The notes under the pieces were generated by a model. It was not told the DNA's origin. It did not search any database and worked only from the letters and a program-made list of their open reading frames with translations. From a virus: 34,667 nucleotides of DNA. The number at the start of each line of letters is the position of its first letter. Position 1 is the first letter of the stretch. The translations under genes were made by a program, and so were the position numbers. The stretch is taken from IMG/VR virus record IMGVR_UViG_3300037475_000083, positions 1-34,667 of that record, one strand, 5' to 3'. Of the stretch, positions 16,111 through 22,123 are shown piece by piece.

Positions 16111-16445
16111 CTGCAACTATCCGGTGCTACTTCTGCCTGATTAACTTCTGGTGCTTTCGCTTCTTCTGTCGCTTGCGCCTGTTCTTGAGGCGCTTCTTGC
16201 TGTGGGGCTTGTGGTATTTCCATGTTAGCAATGGCTTTCTCAATCACACAGCTCGCTATATCAAACTGTCTGAAAGCTTCCTGCTTCAATATGGGATGGG
16301 CGGGGTATGAATTGATTGTCATCATGAATTGCATGTAATTTCGGCTATAACTTTCAAGCACTGCTTGCTTGATTGCTCTAGCCTGATTTGCATTGATTGC
16401 ATTGACTGGGGCTTGTGGAACTATTTCCTGTGATTGGTCGGTCAT
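16107..16445 (-). CDS. Hypothetical protein with helical hairpin and Pro/Gln/Ala tail
   Basis: This encodes 112 residues, with AAGGA six bases before the ATG. Residues 20-75 form two helices (AIKQAVLESYSRNYMQFMM, then FRQFDIASCVIEKAIANME). Residues 76-112 are a Gln/Ala/Pro/Glu-rich disordered tail. The helical pair has the spacing A-x-x-x-F-D-x-A-x(7)-I-A that I associate with Acb2/Tad1-type hairpin proteins (phage sponges for cyclic nucleotide defence signals). The resemblance is weak and by eye, so no function is given in the name. Confidence 0.5.
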   Translation of the reverse strand: MTDQSQEIVPQAPVNAINANQARAIKQAVLESYSRNYMQFMMTINSYPAHPILKQEAFRQFDIASCVIEKAIANMEIPQAPQQEAPQEQAQATEEAKAPEVNQAEVAPDSCS

Positions 16446-16474
16446 GATCTATCCTTAATGTTAATGAAAAGAAA

Positions 16475-16657
16475 TCATTTCTTTTTACGCAGCTTTCCAA
16501 GTGTCTTGGCAAGCCTTGCGCGTTGTCCAAGCTTTCCACCCTTCTTTGCTGCTGCATTTAACTTTGATGCGGGTATCTTCTTACCCTTTTTGACGTGTAG
16601 CGATTTGCGAAGCGCTCCTGGCTTCTTGATTGCGGCACTAATCCATTTTTCAGCCAT
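16475..16657 (-). CDS. Small very basic conserved phage protein
   Basis: This encodes 60 residues, about a third Lys/Arg: MAEKWISAAIKKPGALRKSL, then KLGQRARLAKTLGKLRKKK. This sequence type recurs in many phages near terminase or structural genes, without a proven role. The charge suggests DNA or RNA binding. GGAG lies nine bases before the ATG, and it overlaps the terminase small subunit candidate by 8 nt. Confidence 0.65.
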   Translation of the reverse strand: MAEKWISAAIKKPGALRKSLHVKKGKKIPASKLNAAAKKGGKLGQRARLAKTLGKLRKKK

Positions 16658-17078
16658 TTTTCAACACTCCATGTGTAGGCTTTTTAAGCTCATTAAACTG
16701 TGCCATTAACGAATGACATAGCGCAAGCAAATCTTTATATGCCGGTGCTTCTGCGCCGAACTCCTCTGCGAAGCATTTCTCTAATATCCACGCGCTACCC
16801 TGCCAGTTTTTAGAGCCAGAACCTATCAATTGTATAATTTCTGACACCTTGTTAGCCTGATTTTCCCGAACATCAACGTATAATTTAGCGAGATAAGTCT
16901 CTTGATCGTTTAGCACGTCTGCTTTGCCTAACGCCATCCATCTTTGCAAAGTCTCCTCGCATATTCTTGCGTGTCGTGCAGCGTTATTCACTGACAAATC
17001 AGCGCGTACATGGTGCAGAATCTTCGCGCGTACTTCATCCGTGAGCTTATCTGGTCTATCGCCTACATTAATTGTCAT
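16650..17078 (-). CDS. Probable terminase small subunit
   Basis: This encodes 142 residues starting MTINVGDRPDKLT. ATG 17078 is chosen because GGAG is seven bases ahead; TTG 17084 is in frame. Residues 12-60 look like a helix-turn-helix (VRAKILHHVRADLSVNNAAR, then ICEETLQRWMALG). The centre and end (WQGSAWILEKCFAEEFG) match the W-x-x-x-A-W-L/I-L-E-x-x-x-x-x-x-F/Y-G pattern of many small terminases and related HTH phage proteins. It would recognise the packaging site for the large subunit at 28564-30036. It heads the leftward late operon. Confidence 0.68.
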   Translation of the reverse strand: MTINVGDRPDKLTDEVRAKILHHVRADLSVNNAARHARICEETLQRWMALGKADVLNDQETYLAKLYVDVRENQANKVSEIIQLIGSGSKNWQGSAWILEKCFAEEFGAEAPAYKDLLALCHSLMAQFNELKKPTHGVLKNG

Positions 17079-17107
17079 TAGCAAACTCCTTTTGCTTGTT
17101 AGCTCCT

Positions 17108-17137
17108 ACCATAAATCAAATATTAATATCATGACAA
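17108..17137 (-). promoter_or_regulatory. Candidate late-operon promoter
   Basis: Leftward TTGTCA (17132-17137) and TATGGT (17108-17113) are separated by 18 bases, a reasonable sigma-70 match. A 10-bp palindrome ATATTAATAT (17120-17129) lies between the boxes and could bind a regulator. It is the only good leftward candidate before the small terminase gene. Confidence 0.5.
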
Positions 17138-17186
17138 CTCGCCAAAAAAATAAAGTGTCGAATCATCACATAAATATATTACTATT

Positions 17187-17246
17187 AGTATTGATTCTTA
17201 ATACTTATAGTGTTAGACTGCTCTCATCTTAATTTAGTGATGAGGA
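17187..17246 (+). promoter_or_regulatory. Promoter/leader region of the DnaJ-like unit
   Basis: TATAGT (17206-17211) is a -10 candidate; the -35 is weak. It overlaps an inverted repeat AGTATT/AATACT (17187-17192 and 17200-17205). The leader then carries TTAGTGATGAGGA (17234-17246). The same 13-mer stands before the other rightward unit (23295-23307), and in both the GAGG is the ribosome site. Confidence 0.5.
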
Positions 17247-17254
17247 TAAAAGTA

Positions 17255-17785
17255 ATGAAAATGAACCACAAAGACGCGCTACATTTACTCGGTGTAAATT
17301 TAAGTAAAACCGACAAAGATGACCGCGCGATTATCAAACATGCTTATCGTGTAGCTTGCAGTAAATACCATCCAGACAGAAACCCTGCTGGCCTTGAAAT
17401 GATGAAACTGGTTAACGCTGCTTATGACGCGTTACAGGATGTTTTAAACGGTGCGAGCTATGACAAGAGCATTCTTGATGATCATAAAGAAGGTGCAGAA
17501 AATTACGGCGACGACATTAACAACGCGTTGATGGCCATCATCAATTTAGGTTTGGAGATTGAAGTTTGCGGTTCATGGGTTTGGGTATCAGGTAACACAC
17601 GCCCACACTCCACCATTTTAAAAGAAGCCGGCTTTAAGTGGGCACCCAAAAAGCTTATGTGGCATTACCGCCCCGCAGATTACAAAAGTTTTAACCGTGG
17701 CAATTGGGATATAGAAAAGATTAGAGAACGTCACGGCAGCCAGATTATTAAAAATAAATCATTTCAACAATTAGGGAGTAATTAA
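17255..17785 (+). CDS. Phage DnaJ-like (J-domain) protein
   Basis: This encodes 176 residues starting MKMNHKDALHLLGVN, with GAGG nine bases before the ATG. Residues 1-75 form a J domain: helix I, the signature YHPDRNP (HPD at about 45-47) and helix III (MKLVNAAYDALQDVL). J domains stimulate Hsp70 ATPase. Residues about 105-160 (CGSWVWVSGNTRPHSTILKE, then GFKWAPKKLMWHYRP) form a second domain that commonly follows J domains in phage and prophage proteins; its role is unsettled. It probably recruits host DnaK. It is first in a three-gene rightward unit ending at the 18140 terminator. Confidence 0.88.
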   Translation: MKMNHKDALHLLGVNLSKTDKDDRAIIKHAYRVACSKYHPDRNPAGLEMMKLVNAAYDALQDVLNGASYDKSILDDHKEGAENYGDDINNALMAIINLGLEIEVCGSWVWVSGNTRPHSTILKEAGFKWAPKKLMWHYRPADYKSFNRGNWDIEKIRERHGSQIIKNKSFQQLGSN

Positions 17786-17787
17786 AA

Positions 17788-17895
17788 ATGGATGAAGTTA
17801 GCGACCCATTTGATCTGGAAAATATACTCGAAGAATGTTATGAAGCGGGCTACTGCTACGATTGCGGAGAATTAAATTGCACTGATTCACATTAA
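17788..17895 (+). CDS. Acidic four-Cys miniprotein
   Basis: This encodes 35 residues: MDEVSDPFDLENILEECYEA, then GYCYDCGELNCTDSH. GGAG lies ten bases ahead, and the start is 2 nt after the DnaJ-like stop. Four Cys within 19 residues (CxxC pair included) suggest metal binding. Very acidic. The short length lowers certainty, but the coupling and ribosome site support it. Confidence 0.55.
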   Translation: MDEVSDPFDLENILEECYEAGYCYDCGELNCTDSH

Positions 17896-17915
17896 CTTAA
17901 AATTAAGGAGAAAGG

Positions 17916-18134
17916 ATGTACACGGAAGCAACACATATCATAAAAAATGAGGCGCTAGTAAAGCGCCTCGAAGGATATACACAAATTAACGATACCATAA
18001 AAAGGACACGAACATATGGAATAACAGGAAAGTTTGAGATTCATCACATTTTACAGCATGAAAATTCACAATACATTGTTTCAATCACAGCGGTTAATGA
18101 ACATGACCGCGTTATCAGCGTTATTTATCCGTAA
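17916..18134 (+). CDS. Small hypothetical protein
   Basis: This encodes 72 residues, with AGGAG five bases before the ATG. It has a charged N-terminal helix (NEALVKRLEGYTQINDTIKR) and a beta-strand-rich second half (KFEIHHILQHENSQYIVSITAVN). It is the last gene of the DnaJ-like unit, closed by the hairpin at 18140-18160. No family is recognised. Confidence 0.55.
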   Translation: MYTEATHIIKNEALVKRLEGYTQINDTIKRTRTYGITGKFEIHHILQHENSQYIVSITAVNEHDRVISVIYP

Positions 18135-18139
18135 CGAAA

Positions 18140-18160
18140 AAGGGGTGAACCTCACCCCTT
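18140..18160. terminator. Bidirectional terminator between convergent units
   Basis: A perfect 9-bp stem AAGGGGTGA/TCACCCCTT has a 3-base loop. On the minus strand it is followed by TTTCG (giving CCCCTTTTTCG), a good intrinsic terminator for the lysis operon. On the plus strand it closes the DnaJ-like unit, whose stop is 6 bases upstream. Confidence 0.85.
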
Positions 18161-18166
18161 AATCTC

Positions 18167-18391
18167 TTAACCTACTTTACCGCCATTGTAATAGCTGGTG
18201 TTGTAGTGTCCCAAGTCAGCCATAGCGCTTTTAGCGCGTGAAGCGTGGCCAGCATGGTCAATCTTGTCCACTTGTGGATGGCTCACAATTCCGTTGTTTG
18301 CACCTGGTCTTTTTGCAGTTTTATTTCCACCTTGATTGGCATCAATTTCAACCGCTTTTTTTGCTGCACCTTTAACTGTTATTCCTTCCAT
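18167..18391 (-). CDS. Small Gly/Lys-rich hypothetical protein
   Basis: This encodes 74 residues starting MEGITVKGAAKKAVEID. Start 18391 is set by GGAGG seven bases ahead; a TTG at 18397 is less likely. It is Gly/Ala/Lys/Asn/His-rich and probably disordered. It shares the 14-base leader AATCACGGAGGATT with the head decoration gene, which hints at strong late expression. It is last in the lysis operon, overlapping the holin gene by 20 nt. Confidence 0.6.
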   Translation of the reverse strand: MEGITVKGAAKKAVEIDANQGGNKTAKRPGANNGIVSHPQVDKIDHAGHASRAKSAMADLGHYNTSYYNGGKVG

Positions 18392-18902
18392 TTTCAATCC
18401 TCCGTGATTGGTTTGGATGGCAACTACCGTAGAAGAAATCCATGATCGTTTGCCATTTAGAGACTAGCATACCAACAAGCATGGATAAAAGCTCGCGCTG
18501 TCCACCATCAAACGCTACGGGGAAGAAAAGCATCACAAACGCACCGAAGAAGCCAATGGTAACAAGGTATGCCATATGGCGCATGAAGTCCTTGTACTGA
18601 GCGCCATTCTTGCGAGCGTCCACCCTGTCGTCCACTTCCTTTGCGTAGTCCTGCGAGGCGATTTGCGCGAGTGCTTCCGAGTGCTTGTACTCTATTTCTG
18701 CAAGTTTATCTCCTGCTCCAGGGTCGTTAAGAATTGCCTTAGCGAGCGCATCAGTATCAGATGCACTGCCGCCGAAAGCCTGAGACAAAAGAGACACGCC
18801 GACACTGGCGAGAGGACTACCAAGTACAACGCCCAACAGAGGGGCGCTTTTAGATATGAAGTTAAGAAGATCACCACCGATAACACCTATCGATCCACCC
18901 AT
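18372..18902 (-). CDS. Holin, three transmembrane segments
   Basis: This encodes 176 residues. The hydrophobic N-terminus (about 5-45) is followed by a charged helical cytoplasmic segment (50-108: DALAKAILNDPGAGDKLAEIEYKH and onwards). Two membrane helices follow at about 110-135 (AYLVTIGFFGAFVMLFFPVAF) and 138-158 (LLSMLVGMLVSKWQTIMDFFYGS). The ending WQTIMDFFYGSC matches the 3-TM holin family. Its role is to permeabilise the inner membrane and release the endolysin encoded directly upstream (32-nt overlap). AGGA lies seven bases before the ATG. Confidence 0.85.
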   Translation of the reverse strand: MGGSIGVIGGDLLNFISKSAPLLGVVLGSPLASVGVSLLSQAFGGSASDTDALAKAILNDPGAGDKLAEIEYKHSEALAQIASQDYAKEVDDRVDARKNGAQYKDFMRHMAYLVTIGFFGAFVMLFFPVAFDGGQRELLSMLVGMLVSKWQTIMDFFYGSCHPNQSRRIENGRNNS

Positions 18903-19431
18903 TGAGAAATCCTTTTTCTTCTGGTTTGATTGCTACCAACAAGCGCATAAATCCAGTGCGCTCTCCAATTAAAACGAGACTATATTCTGCAACTGCACTG
19001 TTAAGCGCCGTTAGGGTTAATTCGCCTAATATGCCGTCATCAATTACCCCTTCCGCTTCCCGTTCCATGTAGAAAGTCCATAGGGCGCGTTGAGCAATTT
19101 TCACAGCCTGATTGATTCCGTGCTGCACAGCCATATCAAAAATATAATTGCATAACCCTTGTGACATTATTTCTTGAAATGGTGCAGCGTCCCAAAAAAC
19201 ATACCGGTAAACAAGCTTTGCCTGATCAACGGTGAGATTTGCTACGTCATCCACCGTGAGCATATTGCCACACCTGAAAATGCCGCATTTTCTTAACGTT
19301 TCCACGGAGAGATTGCGTAACAAGCGCAGCGATATGCCAAAATTAGTGGCACCGCCTGGATCTTTTTCACTGTTCACAAAGCCACCTTCGTTTTTTAAAA
19401 CGAAGGTGACGGCTTCATCAAAATTACCCAT
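18871..19431 (-). CDS. GH108 endolysin (N-acetylmuramidase)
   Basis: This encodes 186 residues. Residues 1-40 carry VLKNEGGFVNSEKDPGGATN then FGIS, the GH108 signature with the catalytic Glu (E15) in the ENEGG-type motif. The C-terminal part (about 90-170) resembles the peptidoglycan-binding region usual in this family (FDMAVQHGINQAVKIAQRAL). It cleaves the glycan backbone of the cell wall. No signal peptide is seen, so release depends on the holin. The ATG is 3 nt after the upstream stop, with AAGG about eleven bases ahead. Confidence 0.93.
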   Translation of the reverse strand: MGNFDEAVTFVLKNEGGFVNSEKDPGGATNFGISLRLLRNLSVETLRKCGIFRCGNMLTVDDVANLTVDQAKLVYRYVFWDAAPFQEIMSQGLCNYIFDMAVQHGINQAVKIAQRALWTFYMEREAEGVIDDGILGELTLTALNSAVAEYSLVLIGERTGFMRLLVAIKPEEKGFLNGWIDRCYRW

Positions 19432-19434
19432 TCA

Positions 19435-19869
19435 TCAAGCGCCTTGTGTCAGGGTCAAAGACGTTTGCAAACCATTGCGGGAACCCTGCGCTTTCATGCG
19501 TTCCTTCCAGCGATTTTCAACCTGAGCGAACCATTGGCGAATGATCTGAGGGTGAACGTGTCTCAAATCTTCCCCTGGTTGAACTGCAATGCCTTTCAAT
19601 CTCACTTTGTAAGGCTCGTAAGGAGGCACATAGGGCTTTGCAAAACGTGGATCACCCTGTGTTGGGGGTAAGGGTGCAGGGGTAGCCGGTTTGAGCGCGT
19701 TAACGATCTCCTTGACCGATCCCACGACCGCTGCGTTGATAGCTGCGAGTATGGCGGGGTCTAGTGCCAATGGCATCTCCATAGGCTTTACTTCCGGTTT
19801 TACTTCCTCTGTTGAGGGTTCGCGCTTTACATTTTCCGCATCGGGTATAAGCTTCACTTCCTTGGTCAT
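19435..19869 (-). CDS. Pro-rich hypothetical protein in lysis/replication operon
   Basis: This encodes 144 residues. The N-terminal third is Glu/Pro/Lys-rich and likely disordered, followed by a short helix (PAILAAINAAVVGSVKEIVNAL), a Pro-rich linker and a basic end (PQIIRQWFAQVENRWKERMKAQ). ATGA overlap with the nuclease gene. It is not recognisable as a spanin, because there is no signal or membrane anchor. Confidence 0.55.
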   Translation of the reverse strand: MTKEVKLIPDAENVKREPSTEEVKPEVKPMEMPLALDPAILAAINAAVVGSVKEIVNALKPATPAPLPPTQGDPRFAKPYVPPYEPYKVRLKGIAVQPGEDLRHVHPQIIRQWFAQVENRWKERMKAQGSRNGLQTSLTLTQGA

Positions 19870-20309
19870 GTTGGAACTCCTAAGTAGTTTTTAACGTAGT
19901 TGATTAAATCCTGAGCGCCTTTGGCTTCATAACAATCATAGCCTTGCTCCCTCAATTTCTCCATCCAAAACTTCTGGGCATCTGAAAGCGTTCCACCAGA
20001 CACCCGTTTAAGCTCAATATAAAGCCCGTGGTGGCCTTTTCGGGCTATGGGTATCACCAAGTCGGGCACACCAGCCTTAACGCCCATAGCCTTAAATTTG
20101 GAGGCTTCTTGGGCTTTCCGATATCCACCGTTAGGAACGTGGTAAAAAAGAATGTCATTCTTCGTTAGCCAAGTGGCCGCTACCATCTGCTCCTGATACT
20201 CAAGAGGGGTACTATCAACCCTCTCCTTCCGTGAGAGGGGTGGTAGCCCGCTTAACTCTGCTTGTCCACCATAGAGCGCTCCAAAAGCCCGCATGTATCG
20301 CTTTGACAT
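19866..20309 (-). CDS. VRR-NUC domain nuclease
   Basis: This encodes 147 residues. The fold motifs of VRR-NUC are present: an early E-x-x-x-Q-x-x-x-x-x-W-L region (EYQEQMVAATWL), GVKAGVPDLVIPI with the metal-binding Asp, and IELKR (the E-x-K) followed by SDAQKFWMEKLREQGY. Family members are PD-(D/E)XK nucleases acting on branched or flapped DNA; stand-alone phage versions probably help resolve replication intermediates. GGAGG lies five bases before the ATG. It overlaps the upstream gene by 58 nt. Confidence 0.9.
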   Translation of the reverse strand: MSKRYMRAFGALYGGQAELSGLPPLSRKERVDSTPLEYQEQMVAATWLTKNDILFYHVPNGGYRKAQEASKFKAMGVKAGVPDLVIPIARKGHHGLYIELKRVSGGTLSDAQKFWMEKLREQGYDCYEAKGAQDLINYVKNYLGVPT

Positions 20310-20548
20310 AAGGCCTCCTTGCCTAATGCATCATCCATGTCCTGTCGGGTATAAGCCGTCAGTTTGTGCAAGCGCCCCGTGATATCCATATCAGGGTAGT
20401 ACGGCGCTGATCTTTCTTTCAGTAACTTGAGCATGGCGCCTATTCGGTCGGCCATCTTTGGTGACCACGGTTCATCAGCAAAATAATTCTGCTTAATTCT
20501 TGAGGCTACCGTTGCCCCGATTGTTAATTCCGGCCACTTGCAATCCAT
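20252..20548 (-). CDS. Hypothetical protein after replication initiator
   Basis: This encodes 98 residues, with GGAG nine bases before the ATG. It overlaps both neighbours (56 nt with the initiator, 58 nt with the nuclease), which is long but both ribosome sites look real. Basic/acidic mix: MADRIGAMLKLLKERSAPYY, then YTRQDMDDALG. By position it could be a replication partner such as a helicase loader, but nothing in the sequence shows that. Confidence 0.5.
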   Translation of the reverse strand: MDCKWPELTIGATVASRIKQNYFADEPWSPKMADRIGAMLKLLKERSAPYYPDMDITGRLHKLTAYTRQDMDDALGKEALCQSDTCGLLERSMVDKQS

Positions 20549-21248
20549 TGCTCGTTACTCCGTTTGGTTTGAATACCTTGTGCCGCTCATCATAAGCAGG
20601 GTGTCCAGGCCCCCATTCGGGAACTGTAGAGCGCACTTCATGTACGCCACCGCCTTTGGTTGCCTGATATTCCTTGCTCGCCTTCATCCATCTGGCGAAC
20701 TCGTATTGCGTCTTGGCTCCCTTGTGCCGCTGCGCGAAACTTTCCAGCTCAACGCTCAAATCCAGACGCAGGTCTTTGGCAAGAATGACGTTGCCTTGAT
20801 CTGGCTCAAAAACAGAGTGCGCTCTCTCTCTGTTATTTACTTTGTTATTTAATTTGTTATTACGGGCAACTGTAGTTCCCCTATGAGAGGAACTGTAGTT
20901 CCTCTGTGAGGGGAACTGTGGTTCCTCTATTGTTTGCTGATTGGGGAACTGTAGTTCCTCTTTCTGGCATAGGTTTTGAAGATGATAGATATGCTTTCGA
21001 CCAGACTTTTCGATCAAAATTAGACCATGTTTTTCAAGGCACTTAAGCCGGTTTCGGAGATGTCTGCGCGTCATGCCCAATTCTTCGGCAAGCGTTTCCT
21101 GCATGGGAAAAATCCCCTTAAGACCTTTATGACTGGCCAGGGTAATCAAAAGAAGTTTGTCGATTGGGAGTAATTTGTAAGGATGCAATGAGACATCATG
21201 CAGGAAGTTGAGAACCTGAAAAACAATATGTACAGTTTTTTCTGACAT
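20493..21248 (-). CDS. Replication initiator, lambda O-like, with winged helix
   Basis: This encodes 251 residues. Residues 25-95 are a winged helix-turn-helix (LLLITLASHKGLKGIFPMQE, then LAEELGMTRRHLRNRLKCLE, with KHGLILIEKSGRKHIYHL as wing). Residues 96-140 are a low-complexity Gln/Asn/Ser linker whose DNA contains four iterons and three AT-rich repeats (20829-20960). The C-terminal domain (about 150-200) includes LESFAQRHKGAKTQYEFARWM. Lambda O has the same design: a DNA-binding N-domain, a linker encoding the origin, and a C-domain for the helicase loader. AAGGA lies six bases before the ATG. Confidence 0.8.
   Translation of the reverse strand: MSEKTVHIVFQVLNFLHDVSLHPYKLLPIDKLLLITLASHKGLKGIFPMQETLAEELGMTRRHLRNRLKCLEKHGLILIEKSGRKHIYHLQNLCQKEELQFPNQQTIEEPQFPSQRNYSSSHRGTTVARNNKLNNKVNNRERAHSVFEPDQGNVILAKDLRLDLSVELESFAQRHKGAKTQYEFARWMKASKEYQATKGGGVHEVRSTVPEWGPGHPAYDERHKVFKPNGVTSNGLQVAGINNRGNGSLKN
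20829..20960 (-). repeat. Putative replication origin: iterons plus AT-rich repeats
   Basis: Four copies of GGAACTGTAGTTCC-type dyads are centred at about 20872, 20895, 20918 and 20951, spaced 23, 23 and 33 bp. The best copy, AGAGGAACTGTAGTTCCTCT (20886-20905), has 9-bp arms around GT. Directly beside them are three tandem 12-bp repeats of the form TTTGTTATTTAA (20829-20864), which could be the unwinding element. All lie inside the initiator gene. This matches the layout of lambda ori, with iterons next to an AT-rich stretch within O. Confidence 0.78.
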
Positions 21249-21264
21249 TTTTAGTCCTTTAGAC

Positions 21265-21308
21265 GGTTATGAATCATTGCATTTCCTATGCAATCCGCTA
21301 TCATAACC
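21265..21308 (-). repeat. Nested palindrome in leader of initiator gene
   Basis: The outer arms are GGTTATGA (21265-21272) and TCATAACC (21301-21308). The inner arms are ATTGCAT (21276-21282) and ATGCAAT (21288-21294) with a 5-base loop. It stands 17 bases upstream of the initiator ATG. It may be an operator, a transcript hairpin controlling translation, or a second initiator site. The minus strand also contains TATGAT here, a possible -10 box. Confidence 0.6.
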
Positions 21309-21355
21309 CGTGAATACCGAGGTTTGCTGATCTGCAAGGAAATACCTTACTGTGA

Positions 21356-21376
21356 AGGGGAGTAACTAGCTCCCCT
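21356..21376. repeat. Hairpin AGGGGAG/CTCCCCT
   Basis: A 7-bp perfect stem with a 7-base loop lies in the gap between the initiator and the basic protein gene. There is no U-run on either strand, so it is not a typical terminator. Its role is unknown. Confidence 0.5.
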
Positions 21377-21443
21377 CTACACCTTCCCCGATACTACTCT
21401 TAAAATAATCTTAAATCCAAGCACTATCTATCCCGCTCAAGAA

Positions 21444-21452
21444 TGCTATGAT
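21444..21452 (+). promoter_or_regulatory. Extended -10 promoter for the basic protein gene
   Basis: TGCTATGAT is an extended -10 (TGn plus TATGAT). No clear -35 is present, which extended -10 promoters tolerate. The start of transcription would be only about ten bases before ATG 21470, leaving a very short leader. Confidence 0.5.
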
Positions 21453-21469
21453 AGTTTTTTAAACCACTC

Positions 21470-21652
21470 ATGGATGATGTGAAAATGAAGAAGAAACCAA
21501 TGGAAAAAATGGAGTTAAAGAAAGGAAAAAAAGTTGCAAAGAAAGCCATCAAGAAAGCCAAAAAAGGCTTAAAAAAAAAGTTGATTATGGCGAAAGGTGA
21601 AATGCAAAATAAAAAAGTTGAAAGAATTTTAAATAAGAGAAAAGCCGCTTAA
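21470..21652 (+). CDS. Lys-rich small basic protein
   Basis: This encodes 60 residues, over 40% Lys: MDDVKMKKKPMEKMELKKGK, then KAIKKAKKGLKKKLIMAKGE. It resembles small histone-like or nucleic-acid-binding phage proteins; no fold is assigned. There is no good ribosome site before ATG 21470. ATG 21485 (MKKKP) is an alternative, preceded by GGATG. Its stop lies inside the terminator hairpin at 21640-21664. It is a single-gene rightward unit. Confidence 0.6.
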   Translation: MDDVKMKKKPMEKMELKKGKKVAKKAIKKAKKGLKKKLIMAKGEMQNKKVERILNKRKAA

Positions 21653-21664
21653 AGCGGCTTTTTT
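21640..21664. terminator. Shared bidirectional terminator with overlapping stops
   Basis: The stem AAAAGCCGC/GCGGCTTTT (9 bp, loop TTAAA) is followed by TT on the plus strand and TCTCTTATTT on the minus strand. The loop contains TTAA, which supplies TAA stops to the genes on both strands (21650-21652 plus, 21649-21651 minus). Confidence 0.85.
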
Positions 21665-21834
21665 AATGCTTCATGTAATCTATGGAAATATTTATTCAAA
21701 AAAATTCTATTCTGACGCGCTACCCTTTTCCAATTAATTATTTTCCTTTCAAGAAATCTTCCAAGATGAATACCAAACACACCCAAAAAAAGACCACCAG
21801 AAATATGAATTAAAATTAAATCAAACTGCGTCAT
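21649..21834 (-). CDS. Small single-span membrane protein
   Basis: This encodes 61 residues. The hydrophobic segment FDLILIHISGGLFLGVFGIHL (about 4-24) would span the membrane. It is followed by a basic tail (RFLERKIINWKRVARQNR), so N-out/C-in topology is likely. It overlaps the upstream gene by 14 nt, with AAGAGA about eight bases ahead. It is last in the leftward unit downstream of the repressor. No family is recognised. Confidence 0.55.
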   Translation of the reverse strand: MTQFDLILIHISGGLFLGVFGIHLGRFLERKIINWKRVARQNRIFLNKYFHRLHEALKKPL

Positions 21835-22123
21835 TTTTTATATCTCTTAAAGCTAAAGTTGCGCGTACAAAGTTATCAAAAGACTCTTTCACATTCTGTT
21901 CAATCTTTTTAAATGTTTCTGTATCGCCATTCATGGCAAGCGGTACCAATGTCCACAAATTACATTCAATGCCACTTATTGTATTCATGATTGTTAGCAA
22001 TCCATCTATACCCATTTTGGTTGCTGCCAAATAATTAATAGCAGATATTTTTGATACTGATGACATTCCAATTCCGTTAGCATATTCAATTAAATCATCT
22101 GGATTTTTAAATTTCACTTTCAT
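21821..22123 (-). CDS. Helical hypothetical protein
   Basis: This encodes 100 residues starting MKVKFKNPDDLIEYANGIGM. ATG 22123 follows AAAAGG at short spacing; an upstream TTG (22135) is in frame. Helical content is high, with a central LLTIMNTISGIECNLWTLVPLAM. It overlaps the zinc-ribbon gene by 17 nt. It has some resemblance in layout to the 104-residue protein at 14698-15012. The function is unknown. Confidence 0.5.
   Translation of the reverse strand: MKVKFKNPDDLIEYANGIGMSSVSKISAINYLAATKMGIDGLLTIMNTISGIECNLWTLVPLAMNGDTETFKKIEQNVKESFDNFVRATLALRDIKNDAV

Noticed and set aside
19435-19869. Spanin (Rz-like) between nuclease and endolysin
   Set aside because: It has no signal peptide, lipobox or membrane helix, and its composition is Pro/Glu-rich and disordered.
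20865-20960. CRISPR-like array
   Set aside because: The repeats are short palindromes 23 or 33 bp apart, inside a coding gene, without spacers of constant length or cas genes. Iterons explain them better.
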